From a bacterium (GTDB taxonomy: Bacteria; UBP4; UBA4092; JAOAEQ01): a DNA stretch of 64,000 nt. The stretch is taken from contig JAOAEQ010000003.1 of the NCBI GenBank assembly GCA_026416715.1, forward strand, positions 62,001 through 126,000. Reading direction: 5' to 3'. Of this stretch, positions 43,688-53,325 are shown piece after piece. Under the pieces are notes generated by a model. The model was given only the letters and a program-made list of their open reading frames with translations, was not told the DNA's origin and did not search any database. A program made the position numbers and the translations under genes. Each line of letters opens with the position of its first letter. Within the stretch, counting starts at the first letter, position 1.

Positions 43688-44821
43688 TTATTTTTCATTA
43701 AATTCCATTTTTATCTGCAAATGCCGTGGTGATGAACTTTCGGCTTGTGGTATTTCCCGAATTTCAATGAACCGCTGAATCTGAAGGTCAGGCGAATGAG
43801 TTTGAATGGATAGTTCCATGGCTTCTTGTATCATTCTGGCTCTGATAGAGTCGAATGCAAGATGAGGTTGGGCAACAGGTGGTAATGCCGACGGAACTAT
43901 TTGAATTACCGTTCGGTAGTCATAAGAAGCCACCTGTTCCATTCGTTGTGGAGTAAAAGATACTGAAGTCCCCCGTGCAAGTCCGATACTTTGAGAGAGA
44001 GTATCTCCAGTAGTTGCCGCTTGACTAATACCGAATTCTCCTCCTTTTACCTCAGGAGTAGATACAGACTTAGTTTTACCAATTGGATACGCTTCTTTAG
44101 CATATTTCGCTTCTCCTGCTATCTCCTTCGGCGAGAATGGAGCTATAGCTGTTGGCGTAGCGGCAAGTTCCCTGCTTGTTATGTTCCCGCCGACACTTTT
44201 CATCTTTGTTAATGTTTGATTCTTTTCAGCTTCTTCAGAAGAAATATCACCATGGGTAACTTTCGGCTCTCCGAACGCAGTAATATCTTGTTCTTGCATC
44301 GTTGGAGTTCCGTGCGTAGCAGGTTGTTCTGCTGGTTTCGGTTGCAGCCGATTTGCTTGAACACTTCTTTCTGGCTTATCCGCAGTAGGTTGCCTAGCTA
44401 GAACCATCGGTGGGTTAATTTCTTCTTTTGGTAATATCGTAGTCACAGGTTGATTGATTATGTTGATACATAGAATAATCGCAACAATTGATATCGTTGC
44501 CGATGCTATTGCAAGTTTTCCCCAGACCGGTTTCTGCCAGCGTAAACGAACCGCTGGTTCCGGTTTCTTTCCAGATTTTACTGCAGCAAGTTTCTGTTCA
44601 ATTGCTTTCAATTGGTTCTGCCAATATAATGGTGGCCGTTCTTCTAGTTTTGGAAAACGTTCAATAATTCCATTCAGTTTCTTATACGATTCAAGTTCAG
44701 CGGAACAGACCGGACATCGGGCTAAATGCAATGTTAACCTATCCGATTTCCGACCGGATAATTCGTTATCCAGATATGCTACAATTAATTTTTGAACCTT
44801 TTTACATCGCATAATTTTCAT
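43688..44821 (-). CDS. Zinc-finger (zf-HC2) anti-sigma factor
   Basis: Transmembrane protein of 377 residues. The N-terminal cytoplasmic anti-sigma domain has the HC2 zinc site (Cys5, then HLARCPVC). A single membrane helix (about 107-125) follows, then a long Thr/Ser/Pro-rich, poorly ordered periplasmic region and a C-terminal part of about 70 residues. By family, it should hold the ECF sigma factor encoded just upstream until a periplasmic signal triggers release. The gap to the sigma gene is 51 bases. Confidence 0.88.
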   Translation of the reverse strand: MKIMRCKKVQKLIVAYLDNELSGRKSDRLTLHLARCPVCSAELESYKKLNGIIERFPKLEERPPLYWQNQLKAIEQKLAAVKSGKKPEPAVRLRWQKPVWGKLAIASATISIVAIILCINIINQPVTTILPKEEINPPMVLARQPTADKPERSVQANRLQPKPAEQPATHGTPTMQEQDITAFGEPKVTHGDISSEEAEKNQTLTKMKSVGGNITSRELAATPTAIAPFSPKEIAGEAKYAKEAYPIGKTKSVSTPEVKGGEFGISQAATTGDTLSQSIGLARGTSVSFTPQRMEQVASYDYRTVIQIVPSALPPVAQPHLAFDSIRARMIQEAMELSIQTHSPDLQIQRFIEIREIPQAESSSPRHLQIKMEFNEK

Positions 44822-44872
44822 GAGTGTTACATTATCAATTTTATCAGACTAATTACTCCAATTTAACATTTT

Positions 44873-45622
44873 TCATAAATATTTTTTTAGTTTCTTACGC
44901 AGTTCTCGTTTCGCATGATATAACCGAGACATCACCGTACCTATCGGGCATTGCATTATTTCCGCAATTTCTTTATATGATAATTCCTGTTGTTCGTGGA
45001 GAATAAATGCTATTCGATGTTCTACAGATAATGAATTCAATGCGGTCTGGATGAGAGCATTCAACTCTTGATTAACCAGTTCTTGTTTCGGGTTCATACT
45101 GTCGTCAGGTATAACATCAGCTAACTTCGATGGTTTCTCTGACTCCTCCGAGATATAAACCGGTGCATCGAGTGATTCTTCTCGACGTCGGTTCTGTTTT
45201 CGTATCTGGTTTCGGCATAAGTTCACGGTTATTCGGTATAACCAACCTGCAAACGTAGCGTTCGGTTGCGATTTGAATCGCTTGATGTGCCGAAATACCG
45301 CAACGAATGTTTCTTGGGTAATATCATCCGCTTCCGCATGGTTGCCTAAAACCCGATAGCAGAGTGAATATACCCATTTCTGATATTTAACCACCAATTC
45401 CTGAAACGCAATAGCATCCCCTTGTTGTAACCGGAGAACTAACGCTAAATCTGCATCAAGGTTAATATCTTCCAATACACGCGCAGAAGATGCGCCGGTT
45501 GATATCGATACAGCGCAGGTATCTGACATATCTTCGTCTGAGCCAATCGGTTGATTTACCTCTTTATTTTCAGGGTTGTCTTTGCCAATCATACTAACAA
45601 CCGAACTCAATACTTTATTCAA
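44873..45622 (-). CDS. ECF-type sigma-70 family RNA polymerase sigma factor
   Basis: Sigma factor with region 2 (LQQGDAIAFQELVVKYQKWV and ADDITQETFVAVF) and region 4 (LSVEHRIAFILHEQQELSY and CPIGTVMSRLYHAKREL). The start is uncertain: the frame opens with TTG at 45622, and ATGs at 45592 and 45529 are in frame; conserved sequence begins only about 55 residues in. A downstream zf-HC2 anti-sigma gene and an STN-zinc-ribbon gene complete the operon. ECF operons normally autoregulate, but no promoter pair could be recognised. Confidence 0.88.
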   Translation of the reverse strand: MNKVLSSVVSMIGKDNPENKEVNQPIGSDEDMSDTCAVSISTGASSARVLEDINLDADLALVLRLQQGDAIAFQELVVKYQKWVYSLCYRVLGNHAEADDITQETFVAVFRHIKRFKSQPNATFAGWLYRITVNLCRNQIRKQNRRREESLDAPVYISEESEKPSKLADVIPDDSMNPKQELVNQELNALIQTALNSLSVEHRIAFILHEQQELSYKEIAEIMQCPIGTVMSRLYHAKRELRKKLKKYL

Positions 45623-45804
45623 AAATAAAAGTGATTTTTCCGCTCAACGATTACACCACAAATACAATTTATATTGATATAACCATTTTCGACTACTATT
45701 ATGCCATACTGTAAGTTTATTGCTAAAGCATAGATGAATACGTTATACTGTATAGCTAAATAATAGTACAATTCATCAGATTTTTTATTGTATATACCTA
45801 AAAC

Positions 45805-46245
45805 ATGGCTAAATTGCTTACTTGGAAGAAGTTTTTGATGGCGTTGGTAATAAACCATATTGTCGTGACTCTGTTGGTTTTATTAGGAAATCGTATTTTC
45901 ACCCCTCTTGCAGAAAGGAAATGCCAGCAGCAGATGGAGTATATCCAAGCCGGGATTAATGCCTATAATCAATCGCATCCGAATGATAAAAAGCTGCAGA
46001 TGGAGTTCGGCTTTCCCGGGTTTATCGAGCAAACCTTGATACCGCAAGGATATATCAAACAACCGATAGTAGATATTCGCGAAACGCATAGTTATTATCT
46101 GGAACGGAACGGATTTGTCAACTGCCGAATCCATCAGCGGAACCCAGCGTCTATAACTATATTAGGCATCGTGATACTATCGGTTTTAGCTACTATTTTA
46201 GAGTTTGCTTTTTTAGGATATCAGATTCAATATAGAACAAATTAG
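45805..46245 (+). CDS. Hypothetical membrane protein with an internal pilin-like loop
   Basis: Protein of 146 residues: membrane helix near the N terminus (about 12-32), a soluble middle of about 80 residues (RKCQQQMEYIQAGINAYNQ, then FPGFIEQTLIPQGYI), and a second helix (about 115-138). The middle resembles the start of pseudopilin-like soluble domains only in a general way. Not recognised. It starts divergently from the ECF operon and precedes the phosphodiesterase-like lipoprotein gene by 96 bases. Confidence 0.6.
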   Translation: MAKLLTWKKFLMALVINHIVVTLLVLLGNRIFTPLAERKCQQQMEYIQAGINAYNQSHPNDKKLQMEFGFPGFIEQTLIPQGYIKQPIVDIRETHSYYLERNGFVNCRIHQRNPASITILGIVILSVLATILEFAFLGYQIQYRTN

Positions 46246-46341
46246 CCACGGATTAGCACGGAGGCAAAAATTGGTTTTGATAAAAAAATAATGTGTAACT
46301 GTGGCTTAATTTTTTAGGAGATTAATTGTAGGAGATTAATA

Positions 46342-48351
46342 ATGGATAGATATAGATGGTTGATTTGGCTAGTTAGTTTGGGTTTGATTATTAGCCTCGG
46401 GAGTTGTGGGAAAAATAAACAGACGAATTATAAATCGTTACCGCAGAAAGTTGTTGTGCTTGGTTTTGATGGGATGGATGCTGGTTTAACCGCAAAATGG
46501 ATGAAAGAAGGGAAACTACCAAATTTTTCGAAGTTAGCCGAAGTAGGTACTTTTAGTCCGTTGCAGACGACGAATCCTGCGGAATCGCCAGTATCATGGG
46601 CGACGTTTATTACCGGCTGTAATCCGGGAAAACACGGAATATATGATTTTTTAAAACGGAACCCAGCGACCTATATGCCGGAATTAGCGCTAGATACGCT
46701 AATTTTTCCGAAGCGATTTATTCATATTGGCAAATGGCGATTCCCACTCGAGAGTCCCAAGGTGGTGAATAATCGTAAAGGGATACCATTATGGGAATAT
46801 ACAAGGCGAGAGAATATCCATACGGTCGTTTTGCATTGTCCGGATACATTTCCAGCGGAACCATGTTCTGGGGCGATGTTATCCGGATTAGGGGTACCTG
46901 ATTTACGTGGGACAATGGGCACATTTAGTTTTTATTCCGATGCGGTAACTGATGCGGATACGGAGATGGGCGGGAAAATAATCAAGGTTGAGCTCAATAA
47001 CGATACGATTGCAACGAAAGTTATCGGACCCCGAAATCGGTTTCTAAAAAAGCATCCCGGTGGGATTGATGTCACCTTACCGCTGCATATTACCATTGAC
47101 CGGCACAGTAAACGGGTTACGCTCGAACTGCAAGGGCAAAAACAGACGATTGGACTTCGGCAATGGAGTGATTGGTTTACCGCAGAGTTTAAATTATTAC
47201 CGTTTCGCAGTGTAAGCGGGATAGCGCGATTCTATCTGATATCTATCGAACCAGAGTTTAAGTTATATTTATCGCCATTTAATTTCAATCCGGAAAATCC
47301 TCCGTTTCAAATCAGTTATCCGGCTGATTTTGCGAAGAAACTTGCAAAACGATTTGGATTATATAAGACGTTAGGTTGGGCAGAAGATACTTGGGCGTTA
47401 AATGAAAATCGGATTGATGAAGATACCTTCCTTGAAGACCTTTATTACACGTTTGAACAGCGAAGTCGCTATGCTTTGGAATTATTAAAAGAACTGGATG
47501 CGAATGTATTTATTGCCGTTTTTGAAGGAACTGACCGAGTCCAGCATATGTTCTGGCGTTATATGGATCCGAAACATCCAATGTATACCAAAGAAGGTGC
47601 AGCGCAATATGGTGATACGATTCTGAAGTTCTATCAGAAGATGGATGAGTTTGTCGGTCAGGTGATGCAAGAGTTACCACCGAATACGACGTTGATTGTT
47701 CTATCAGACCATGGGTTTCATAGTTGGCGGTATACAGTGAATACGAACACGTGGTTAGTGCAGAACGGGTTTATGGCATTACGAGAAGATACGCAATTTC
47801 AGGAGAAGAATTTATCGCAGTTTTTCGGGCAGGGGACATTTTTCGAACATGTGGATTGGAGTCGGACGAAAGCGTATGCGCTGGGATTAAGCGAGATTTA
47901 TATTAACCTGCTGGGTCGGGAAGGGCAGGGGATAGTCTTGCCTGGGGAAGAGTATGAGCAGGTGCGTAATGCGATTATTCAGAAGATGAAACAGTATCGA
48001 AATCCGCTCAATGGCGAACGGGTTTGGTATAATGTCTATAAACGGGAAGAGGTGTTCCACGGTGAGTATGCAGAAGAATCCGGTGATTTAGTGGTCGGAT
48101 TTAATGATGGATACCGCACTTCATGGCAGACTTCACTTGGTGGAACACCAGAGAACATCATCGAAGTTAATAAACGGAAATGGAGCGCTGACCATTGTTC
48201 TTTCGACCCGCATATTACGCCGGGAATCCTGCTAATGAACCGAAAGTTAACTCGACCGAATCCGGCGATTCAGGATTTAGCACCGACTATCCTCCATCTT
48301 CTTGGTCTCGAAAAAGGACCGCAAATGGATGGAACGACGTTTATCCAATAG
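46342..48351 (+). CDS. Type I phosphodiesterase/nucleotide pyrophosphatase-like lipoprotein
   Basis: Exported protein of 669 residues with the lipobox LGSC (Cys22). The alkaline-phosphatase-superfamily metal sites are visible: GFDGMD at 41-46, ESPVSWATFITG at 81-92 with the nucleophile position, KHGIYDF, FEGTDRVQHMFWRYMD in the middle, SDHGFHSW, and a final DHCSFDPH. Relatives remove or transfer phosphoryl groups on nucleotides, phospholipid headgroups or phosphonates; the substrate here is unknown. It is probably periplasmic and membrane-anchored. GGAG precedes the ATG. Confidence 0.85.
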   Translation: MDRYRWLIWLVSLGLIISLGSCGKNKQTNYKSLPQKVVVLGFDGMDAGLTAKWMKEGKLPNFSKLAEVGTFSPLQTTNPAESPVSWATFITGCNPGKHGIYDFLKRNPATYMPELALDTLIFPKRFIHIGKWRFPLESPKVVNNRKGIPLWEYTRRENIHTVVLHCPDTFPAEPCSGAMLSGLGVPDLRGTMGTFSFYSDAVTDADTEMGGKIIKVELNNDTIATKVIGPRNRFLKKHPGGIDVTLPLHITIDRHSKRVTLELQGQKQTIGLRQWSDWFTAEFKLLPFRSVSGIARFYLISIEPEFKLYLSPFNFNPENPPFQISYPADFAKKLAKRFGLYKTLGWAEDTWALNENRIDEDTFLEDLYYTFEQRSRYALELLKELDANVFIAVFEGTDRVQHMFWRYMDPKHPMYTKEGAAQYGDTILKFYQKMDEFVGQVMQELPPNTTLIVLSDHGFHSWRYTVNTNTWLVQNGFMALREDTQFQEKNLSQFFGQGTFFEHVDWSRTKAYALGLSEIYINLLGREGQGIVLPGEEYEQVRNAIIQKMKQYRNPLNGERVWYNVYKREEVFHGEYAEESGDLVVGFNDGYRTSWQTSLGGTPENIIEVNKRKWSADHCSFDPHITPGILLMNRKLTRPNPAIQDLAPTILHLLGLEKGPQMDGTTFIQ

Positions 48352-48551
48352 CTAAAATCAAACAATGATATTCTGATGTTCCACACGTCCACCTCGAATA
48401 ATTTTAAATCAAATTTTCATTTCGCCATTCTTGCTGACAAAACTTCGACACTTCATTTCCTATCTTTCCTAGAAATACACTAAATTTGATATAGACAATT
48501 GATTTAGTTAAGGATATATATAAATTATTAGAACTAGGTTAAGGGAGAAGA

Positions 48552-48578
48552 GTGGGTATTGCTCGGAGCAATACCCAC
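48552..48578. repeat. Hairpin with CGG loop in a 593-base non-coding gap
   Basis: Twelve perfect base pairs (GTGGGTATTGCT at 48552-48563 with 48567-48578) close a CGG loop. There is no T run after it on the plus strand. The loop matches that of the longer hairpin at 9739-9785. It lies about 200 bases after the phosphodiesterase gene. I see no gene or other clear feature in 48352-48944. Confidence 0.75.
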
Positions 48579-48944
48579 CCATCTCCGCTCGTGGTTCTGA
48601 GCTAGTCAATTCAGAGGGATGAATAGCCCCGAGCTTGAGTTTGAACGGAATAATATATAAAACATCTTGAGGTTTTAAGGGTTTTAACCCCCAAAATACC
48701 TGATTCCATATAGTGTGAAATTAAAGATAGAATGTCTCCAATTAGAAAATGTAGGTTTATCCCATTTAACGAACTGTTTTACTCTTGAAATATTCTGATG
48801 TATACTTGTAGTATGTAAAGTAAGAACGGGTTACCGAAGAAATGAAAAGCCAGTAGGATGGAGGTATCATTAATTTTTGTATTAAAGTATTAAGCATTTT
48901 TTCGAACATCATCTAACAAAAATTTTTCGAAAGGAGATGTTTTT

Positions 48945-51353
48945 GTGTCGAAAAGAAAAAGCAATAAACCAAATCACATGCGCACCAAAAATAGCAATGC
49001 TCCATTAACACCTGATGAACTTCGGAACCTTGATGCTTATTGGCGAGCAGCAAATTATCTATCCGTCGGGCAGATATATCTGTTGGATAATCCGCTGTTA
49101 AAAACTCCGCTAAAAAAAGAACATATCAAACCACGACTGTTAGGTCATTGGGGAACAACTCCCGGATTAAATTTTATTTATGTCCATTTAAATCGGGTAA
49201 TTAAAAAATTCGGGTTAAATATGATTTATATCATCGGACCCGGTCATGGCGGACCCGGGTTAGTAGCGAATGCGTATCTTGAAGGGACGTATACCGAATT
49301 CTATCCGCATATTTCGCAGGATGTTGAAGGAATGAAAAGATTATTCAAACAGTTTTCTTTTCCGGGCGGGATACCGAGTCATGTCGCTCCGGAGACGCCC
49401 GGTTCGATCCATGAAGGTGGTGAACTCGGTTATGCGCTAGCGCATGCGTATGGTGCCGCGTTCGATAATCCGGATTTAATTGTTGCCTGTATCGTTGGAG
49501 ATGGCGAAGCGGAAACCGGACCATTAGCTACGAGCTGGCATTCGAACAAGTTTTTAAATCCTGTAACTGACGGTGCGGTTCTGCCGATTCTGCATCTGAA
49601 CGGATATAAAATCGCTAATCCAACCGTTTTGGCTCGTTTACCGCATGACGAACTTGAAAGCTTATTCATCGGGTATGGATATAAACCCTATTTTGTTGAA
49701 GGTGATGATCCCAAACACATGCATCAGCTTATGGCAAAAACGTTAGATACCATCATCAACGAACTCCATGCTATCCAGAAAAAAGCAAGAATAACTGGCA
49801 ACCGTTTTCGTCCAATCTGGCCAATGATTATCCTGCGAACACCAAAAGGATGGACTGGGCCAAAAGCGGTTGATGGTAAACAAATTGAAGGAACGTGGCG
49901 GTCGCACCAAGTTCCGTTATCAAACATAGCGTCTAATCCCAAGAATATTAAACTATTAGAAAAATGGATGAAAAGTTATCAGCCGCAAAAACTGTTTGAT
50001 ACCACCGGAAAGCTTCGACCAGAATTAGCAAAGTTAGCGCCGATAGGTTCTCAACGAATGAGCGCAAACCCACATGCGAACGGCGGTCTTTTGCTCAAAG
50101 ATTTGAAACTACCTGATTTTAAAAATTATGCGGTTGATGTTCCATCTCCCGGAACCGTAGTTGCGGAATCGACTCGAATTATGGGTAAATTTCTCCGTGA
50201 TGTTATGAAATTGAACCAGGAGACGAAAAATTTCCGGATATTCGGTCCTGACGAAACAGCATCGAACCGATTAGATTCGGTATTTGAGGTGACTAACCGG
50301 ACTTGGATGGCGCAACGGATTCCTGAAGATGATTATCTATCTCCTGATGGACGGGTTATGGAAGTATTGAGTGAACATTTATGTCAAGGATGGTTAGAAG
50401 GATATTTGCTAACCGGTCGACATGGATTTTTCTCCTGTTATGAAGCGTTCATCCATATCGTGGATTCAATGTTTAACCAGCATGCGAAATGGCTAAAAGT
50501 AACCCGGCATATTCCCTGGCGTAAACCGATTGCATCATTAAATTATCTCCTAACGTCGCATGTCTGGCGGCAAGACCATAACGGATTCTCGCATCAAGAC
50601 CCCGGATTTATTGACCACGTGGTGAATAAAAAAGCGGAAATTATTCGGGTATATCTTCCACCGGATGCAAACACCTTGTTATCGGTTACTGACCACTGTT
50701 TACGAAGTCGGAATTATGTGAATGTTATCATTGCAGGGAAACAACCGGCGTTGCAATATCTGGATATGGACTCAGCGATTAAACATTGCACGGCAGGTAT
50801 CAGTATCTGGGAGTGGGCGAGTAATGATAAAGGCGGAGAACCAGATGTGGTTATGGCATGTGCTGGAGATGTTCCGACATTAGAAACTCTCGCTGCGGTT
50901 GATATTTTACGGCAAAATTTCCCTGACCTAAAAATCCGGGTGATTAATGTTGTTGATTTGATGGCACTGCAGCCACCGAGCGAACATCCGCATGGATTGT
51001 CAGATAAAGATTTCGATGCGATGTTTACAATCAATAAACCGATTATTTTTGCATTTCATGGATATCCGTGGCTTATCCATCGGTTAACCTATCGGAGAAC
51101 TAACCACCCCAACCTCCATGTCCGTGGTTATAAAGAAGAAGGAACTACAACTACGCCATTTGATATGACCGTTCTGAATCAGGTTGACCGATTCCATCTA
51201 GCGAATGATGTTATTGACCGGGTTCCGAAACTCGGTTCCGCTGCTGGATATGTTAAACAACTCATTCGCGATAAACTCATCTTGCATCGTCAATATATTA
51301 CCCAAACCGGTGATGATTTACCGGAAATTCGTAACTGGAAATGGCCATATTGA
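48945..51353 (+). CDS. xfp: Xylulose-5-phosphate/fructose-6-phosphate phosphoketolase
   Basis: Thiamin-diphosphate enzyme that splits xylulose 5-phosphate (and/or fructose 6-phosphate) with phosphate to acetyl phosphate plus a shorter sugar phosphate. The 802 residues match the full-length enzyme, with the early [17 protein letters not shown] segment, GPGHGGPG, the cofactor motif GDGEAETG at 185-192, and [10 protein letters not shown] and [13 protein letters not shown] further on. The GTG start has AAGGAG at 48931-48936, spaced by 8. It is monocistronic. Its product, acetyl phosphate, would be a substrate for an acetate kinase such as the homologue at 39973. Confidence 0.96.
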   Translation: MSKRKSNKPNHMRTKNSNAPLTPDELRNLDAYWRAANYLSVGQIYLLDNPLLKTPLKKEHIKPRLLGHWGTTPGLNFIYVHLNRVIKKFGLNMIYIIGPGHGGPGLVANAYLEGTYTEFYPHISQDVEGMKRLFKQFSFPGGIPSHVAPETPGSIHEGGELGYALAHAYGAAFDNPDLIVACIVGDGEAETGPLATSWHSNKFLNPVTDGAVLPILHLNGYKIANPTVLARLPHDELESLFIGYGYKPYFVEGDDPKHMHQLMAKTLDTIINELHAIQKKARITGNRFRPIWPMIILRTPKGWTGPKAVDGKQIEGTWRSHQVPLSNIASNPKNIKLLEKWMKSYQPQKLFDTTGKLRPELAKLAPIGSQRMSANPHANGGLLLKDLKLPDFKNYAVDVPSPGTVVAESTRIMGKFLRDVMKLNQETKNFRIFGPDETASNRLDSVFEVTNRTWMAQRIPEDDYLSPDGRVMEVLSEHLCQGWLEGYLLTGRHGFFSCYEAFIHIVDSMFNQHAKWLKVTRHIPWRKPIASLNYLLTSHVWRQDHNGFSHQDPGFIDHVVNKKAEIIRVYLPPDANTLLSVTDHCLRSRNYVNVIIAGKQPALQYLDMDSAIKHCTAGISIWEWASNDKGGEPDVVMACAGDVPTLETLAAVDILRQNFPDLKIRVINVVDLMALQPPSEHPHGLSDKDFDAMFTINKPIIFAFHGYPWLIHRLTYRRTNHPNLHVRGYKEEGTTTTPFDMTVLNQVDRFHLANDVIDRVPKLGSAAGYVKQLIRDKLILHRQYITQTGDDLPEIRNWKWPY

Positions 51354-51383
51354 ACAAAATGCATCGACCGACTAGGTATCATC

Positions 51384-51413
51384 TTGCAAGTGGAGATAAA
51401 TTTTCAGTATAAT
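51384..51413 (+). promoter_or_regulatory. Candidate promoter of the Gld-like ABC operon
   Basis: TTGCAA (51384-51389) and consensus TATAAT (51408-51413), spaced by 18 bases, about 75 bases before the ABC ATPase start. Confidence 0.45.
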
Positions 51414-51488
51414 TTTTTACTCAAACTCTTATAATTTCTTAATAATGATTACTATGAGAACAACATCAAGGTAATCATTTTTTTATAT

Positions 51489-52430
51489 ATGATTGAGGTA
51501 AATAATCTTACCCGATATTATGGGAATTTAGCAGCGATTCGGGACGTGAGTTTTAAAGTGCAACCGGGAGAAATTCTTGGTTTTCTTGGACCGAATGCGG
51601 CGGGAAAAACGACTACGATGCGTATCATTACCGGATTCCTACCCGCAAATAGCGGGACGGTTCGAGTAGCAGGATTTGATATCGCGACGCAAAGTCTAGA
51701 AGCACGGAAACGTATCGGTTATCTTCCGGAAAACGCGCCGTTATATCCGGATATGACGGTTGCTGGATATTTATTATTCCATGCAAAAATTAAAGGGGTC
51801 GCAAAAAAAGACCGAGCTGACCGAGTTGAAGATGTGCTGAAAAGCTGTTATATAACCGATGTTCGGGATAAACTGATTGGCAAGTTATCGAAAGGATATC
51901 GCCAGCGGGTAGGACTAGCGCAAGCGATAATCCACAATCCGCCGGTATTGATTCTCGATGAACCGACCATAGGGCTAGACCCGATAGCTATTCGGGAAAC
52001 GCGCGATCTAATTAAAAGTCTTGCTGGAAGGCATACCGTTATATTAAGCACACATATTCTTCCGGAAGTAAGTATGACCTGTTCCCGAGTGGTAATTATC
52101 AATAAAGGACAAGTTGTCGCAGAAGATACTCCGGAGAATTTAACCGCGCAACTTCGTGGTTTTCAACGATTTTTTATCGAAATTAAACAGTCAGCTAATG
52201 AACTGGTTGATATTTTAAAAAAGATACGCGGGGTTACTAACATTGTTCAAGAATCAGAACGGCAATTTGTAATTGAAAGTGAAATGAATACTGATATTCG
52301 TGATGAAGTTGCGTCAATAATCGTTAATCGCGGGTTAGGGTTACTTGAACTTCGGCCAATCCGAATGACTTTAGAAGATGTTTTTGTGCAATTAACGACA
52401 AAAGAAGAAACAGAAGCAACAAAAGATTGA
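51489..52430 (+). CDS. ABC transporter ATP-binding protein, GldA-like
   Basis: ATPase of 313 residues: Walker A GPNAAGKTTTM, signature LSKGYRQRVGLAQA, Walker B LILDEPTIGLDP, and the switch His in STHILPEV. A C-terminal domain of about 90 residues is typical of ABC-2 systems. With the next two genes it forms the set known from Bacteroidetes gliding motility (GldA/F/G) and found widely outside gliding bacteria; the substrate is unknown. It precedes the permease gene by 29 bases. Confidence 0.92.
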   Translation: MIEVNNLTRYYGNLAAIRDVSFKVQPGEILGFLGPNAAGKTTTMRIITGFLPANSGTVRVAGFDIATQSLEARKRIGYLPENAPLYPDMTVAGYLLFHAKIKGVAKKDRADRVEDVLKSCYITDVRDKLIGKLSKGYRQRVGLAQAIIHNPPVLILDEPTIGLDPIAIRETRDLIKSLAGRHTVILSTHILPEVSMTCSRVVIINKGQVVAEDTPENLTAQLRGFQRFFIEIKQSANELVDILKKIRGVTNIVQESERQFVIESEMNTDIRDEVASIIVNRGLGLLELRPIRMTLEDVFVQLTTKEETEATKD

Positions 52431-52459
52431 AACGAACCGTAACGGGTGGATAACCGTAT

Positions 52460-53170
52460 ATGAGAAATGTATATTATATTGCGCAACGAGAAATAAAATC
52501 ATATTTTAGTTCACCGATTGCTTATGTGTTAATAGCAGCGTTTTTATTAGTCAGCGGATTTTTCTATGTGGTTATTATTAATTTTACCAGAACCGCAGAG
52601 TTGGGTTTGTTGTTCCATAATATAGCGATTATGTTACTGCTGTTAAGTCCGGTGATAACCATGCGGTTGATTGCTGAAGAACGTCGAACCGGAACTATCG
52701 AATTGTTGTTAACTGCGCCGATAACTGAAACCGAAGCGGTGGTTGGAAAATACTTCGGAGCGGTATGCGTGTATCTACTTATGCTCATATTAACGTTGCA
52801 TTTTCCGCTTTTCTTAATCGCGTTCGGCAATCCGGATAAAGGACCAATTATTTCTGGATATCTCGGGTTATTCCTCATGGGAAGTTCGTTTTTAGCTATT
52901 GGCATATTAGCTTCATCATTCGCTCGAAACCAGATAGTCGCTGCTGTTTTCGGTTTTAGTCTCCTATTACTTTTATGGCTATTTAGCGCTATCGCGCAAC
53001 AATTCAGCGGTCCGGTTGGTTCAGTTATCCAGTATCTGTCAATTTACGAACATTTTAATAATTTTATCCGCGGAATTATTGATACTCAAGATATCATCTA
53101 TTTTTTATCGTTTATCATTATCGCGCTATTTTTAGCAGTCAGAGTAATGCACAATAAAAAGTGGAAGTAA
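52460..53170 (+). CDS. ABC-2 type permease, GldF-like
   Basis: Membrane subunit of 236 residues with six hydrophobic helices. The N terminus (YYIAQREIKSYFSSPIAYV) and RLIAEERRTGTIELLLTAPI are the conserved ABC-2/GldF landmarks. It forms the channel with the ATPase upstream. A 155-base gap holding short imperfect repeats of TTACATAG separates it from the GldG-like gene. Confidence 0.9.
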   Translation: MRNVYYIAQREIKSYFSSPIAYVLIAAFLLVSGFFYVVIINFTRTAELGLLFHNIAIMLLLLSPVITMRLIAEERRTGTIELLLTAPITETEAVVGKYFGAVCVYLLMLILTLHFPLFLIAFGNPDKGPIISGYLGLFLMGSSFLAIGILASSFARNQIVAAVFGFSLLLLLWLFSAIAQQFSGPVGSVIQYLSIYEHFNNFIRGIIDTQDIIYFLSFIIIALFLAVRVMHNKKWK

Positions 53171-53325
53171 CCAGGCAAGTAGTTACATAGTTGCATGGTT
53201 ACATAGATACATCAGTTTGTATAAGGTAAAGGAATCGGTTTAGGTTGATGTAGCGGATCAATTCGATAATCCGCCTAAGGGCTTGTTCAATCAAGCTCCT
53301 ACGTATAAGTTATAATTTTCGAACA

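Noticed and set aside
53171-53325. Short TTACATAG-like repeats and small hairpins between the ABC permease and GldG-like genes
   Set aside because: The units are imperfect and irregular, with no CRISPR-like spacing.
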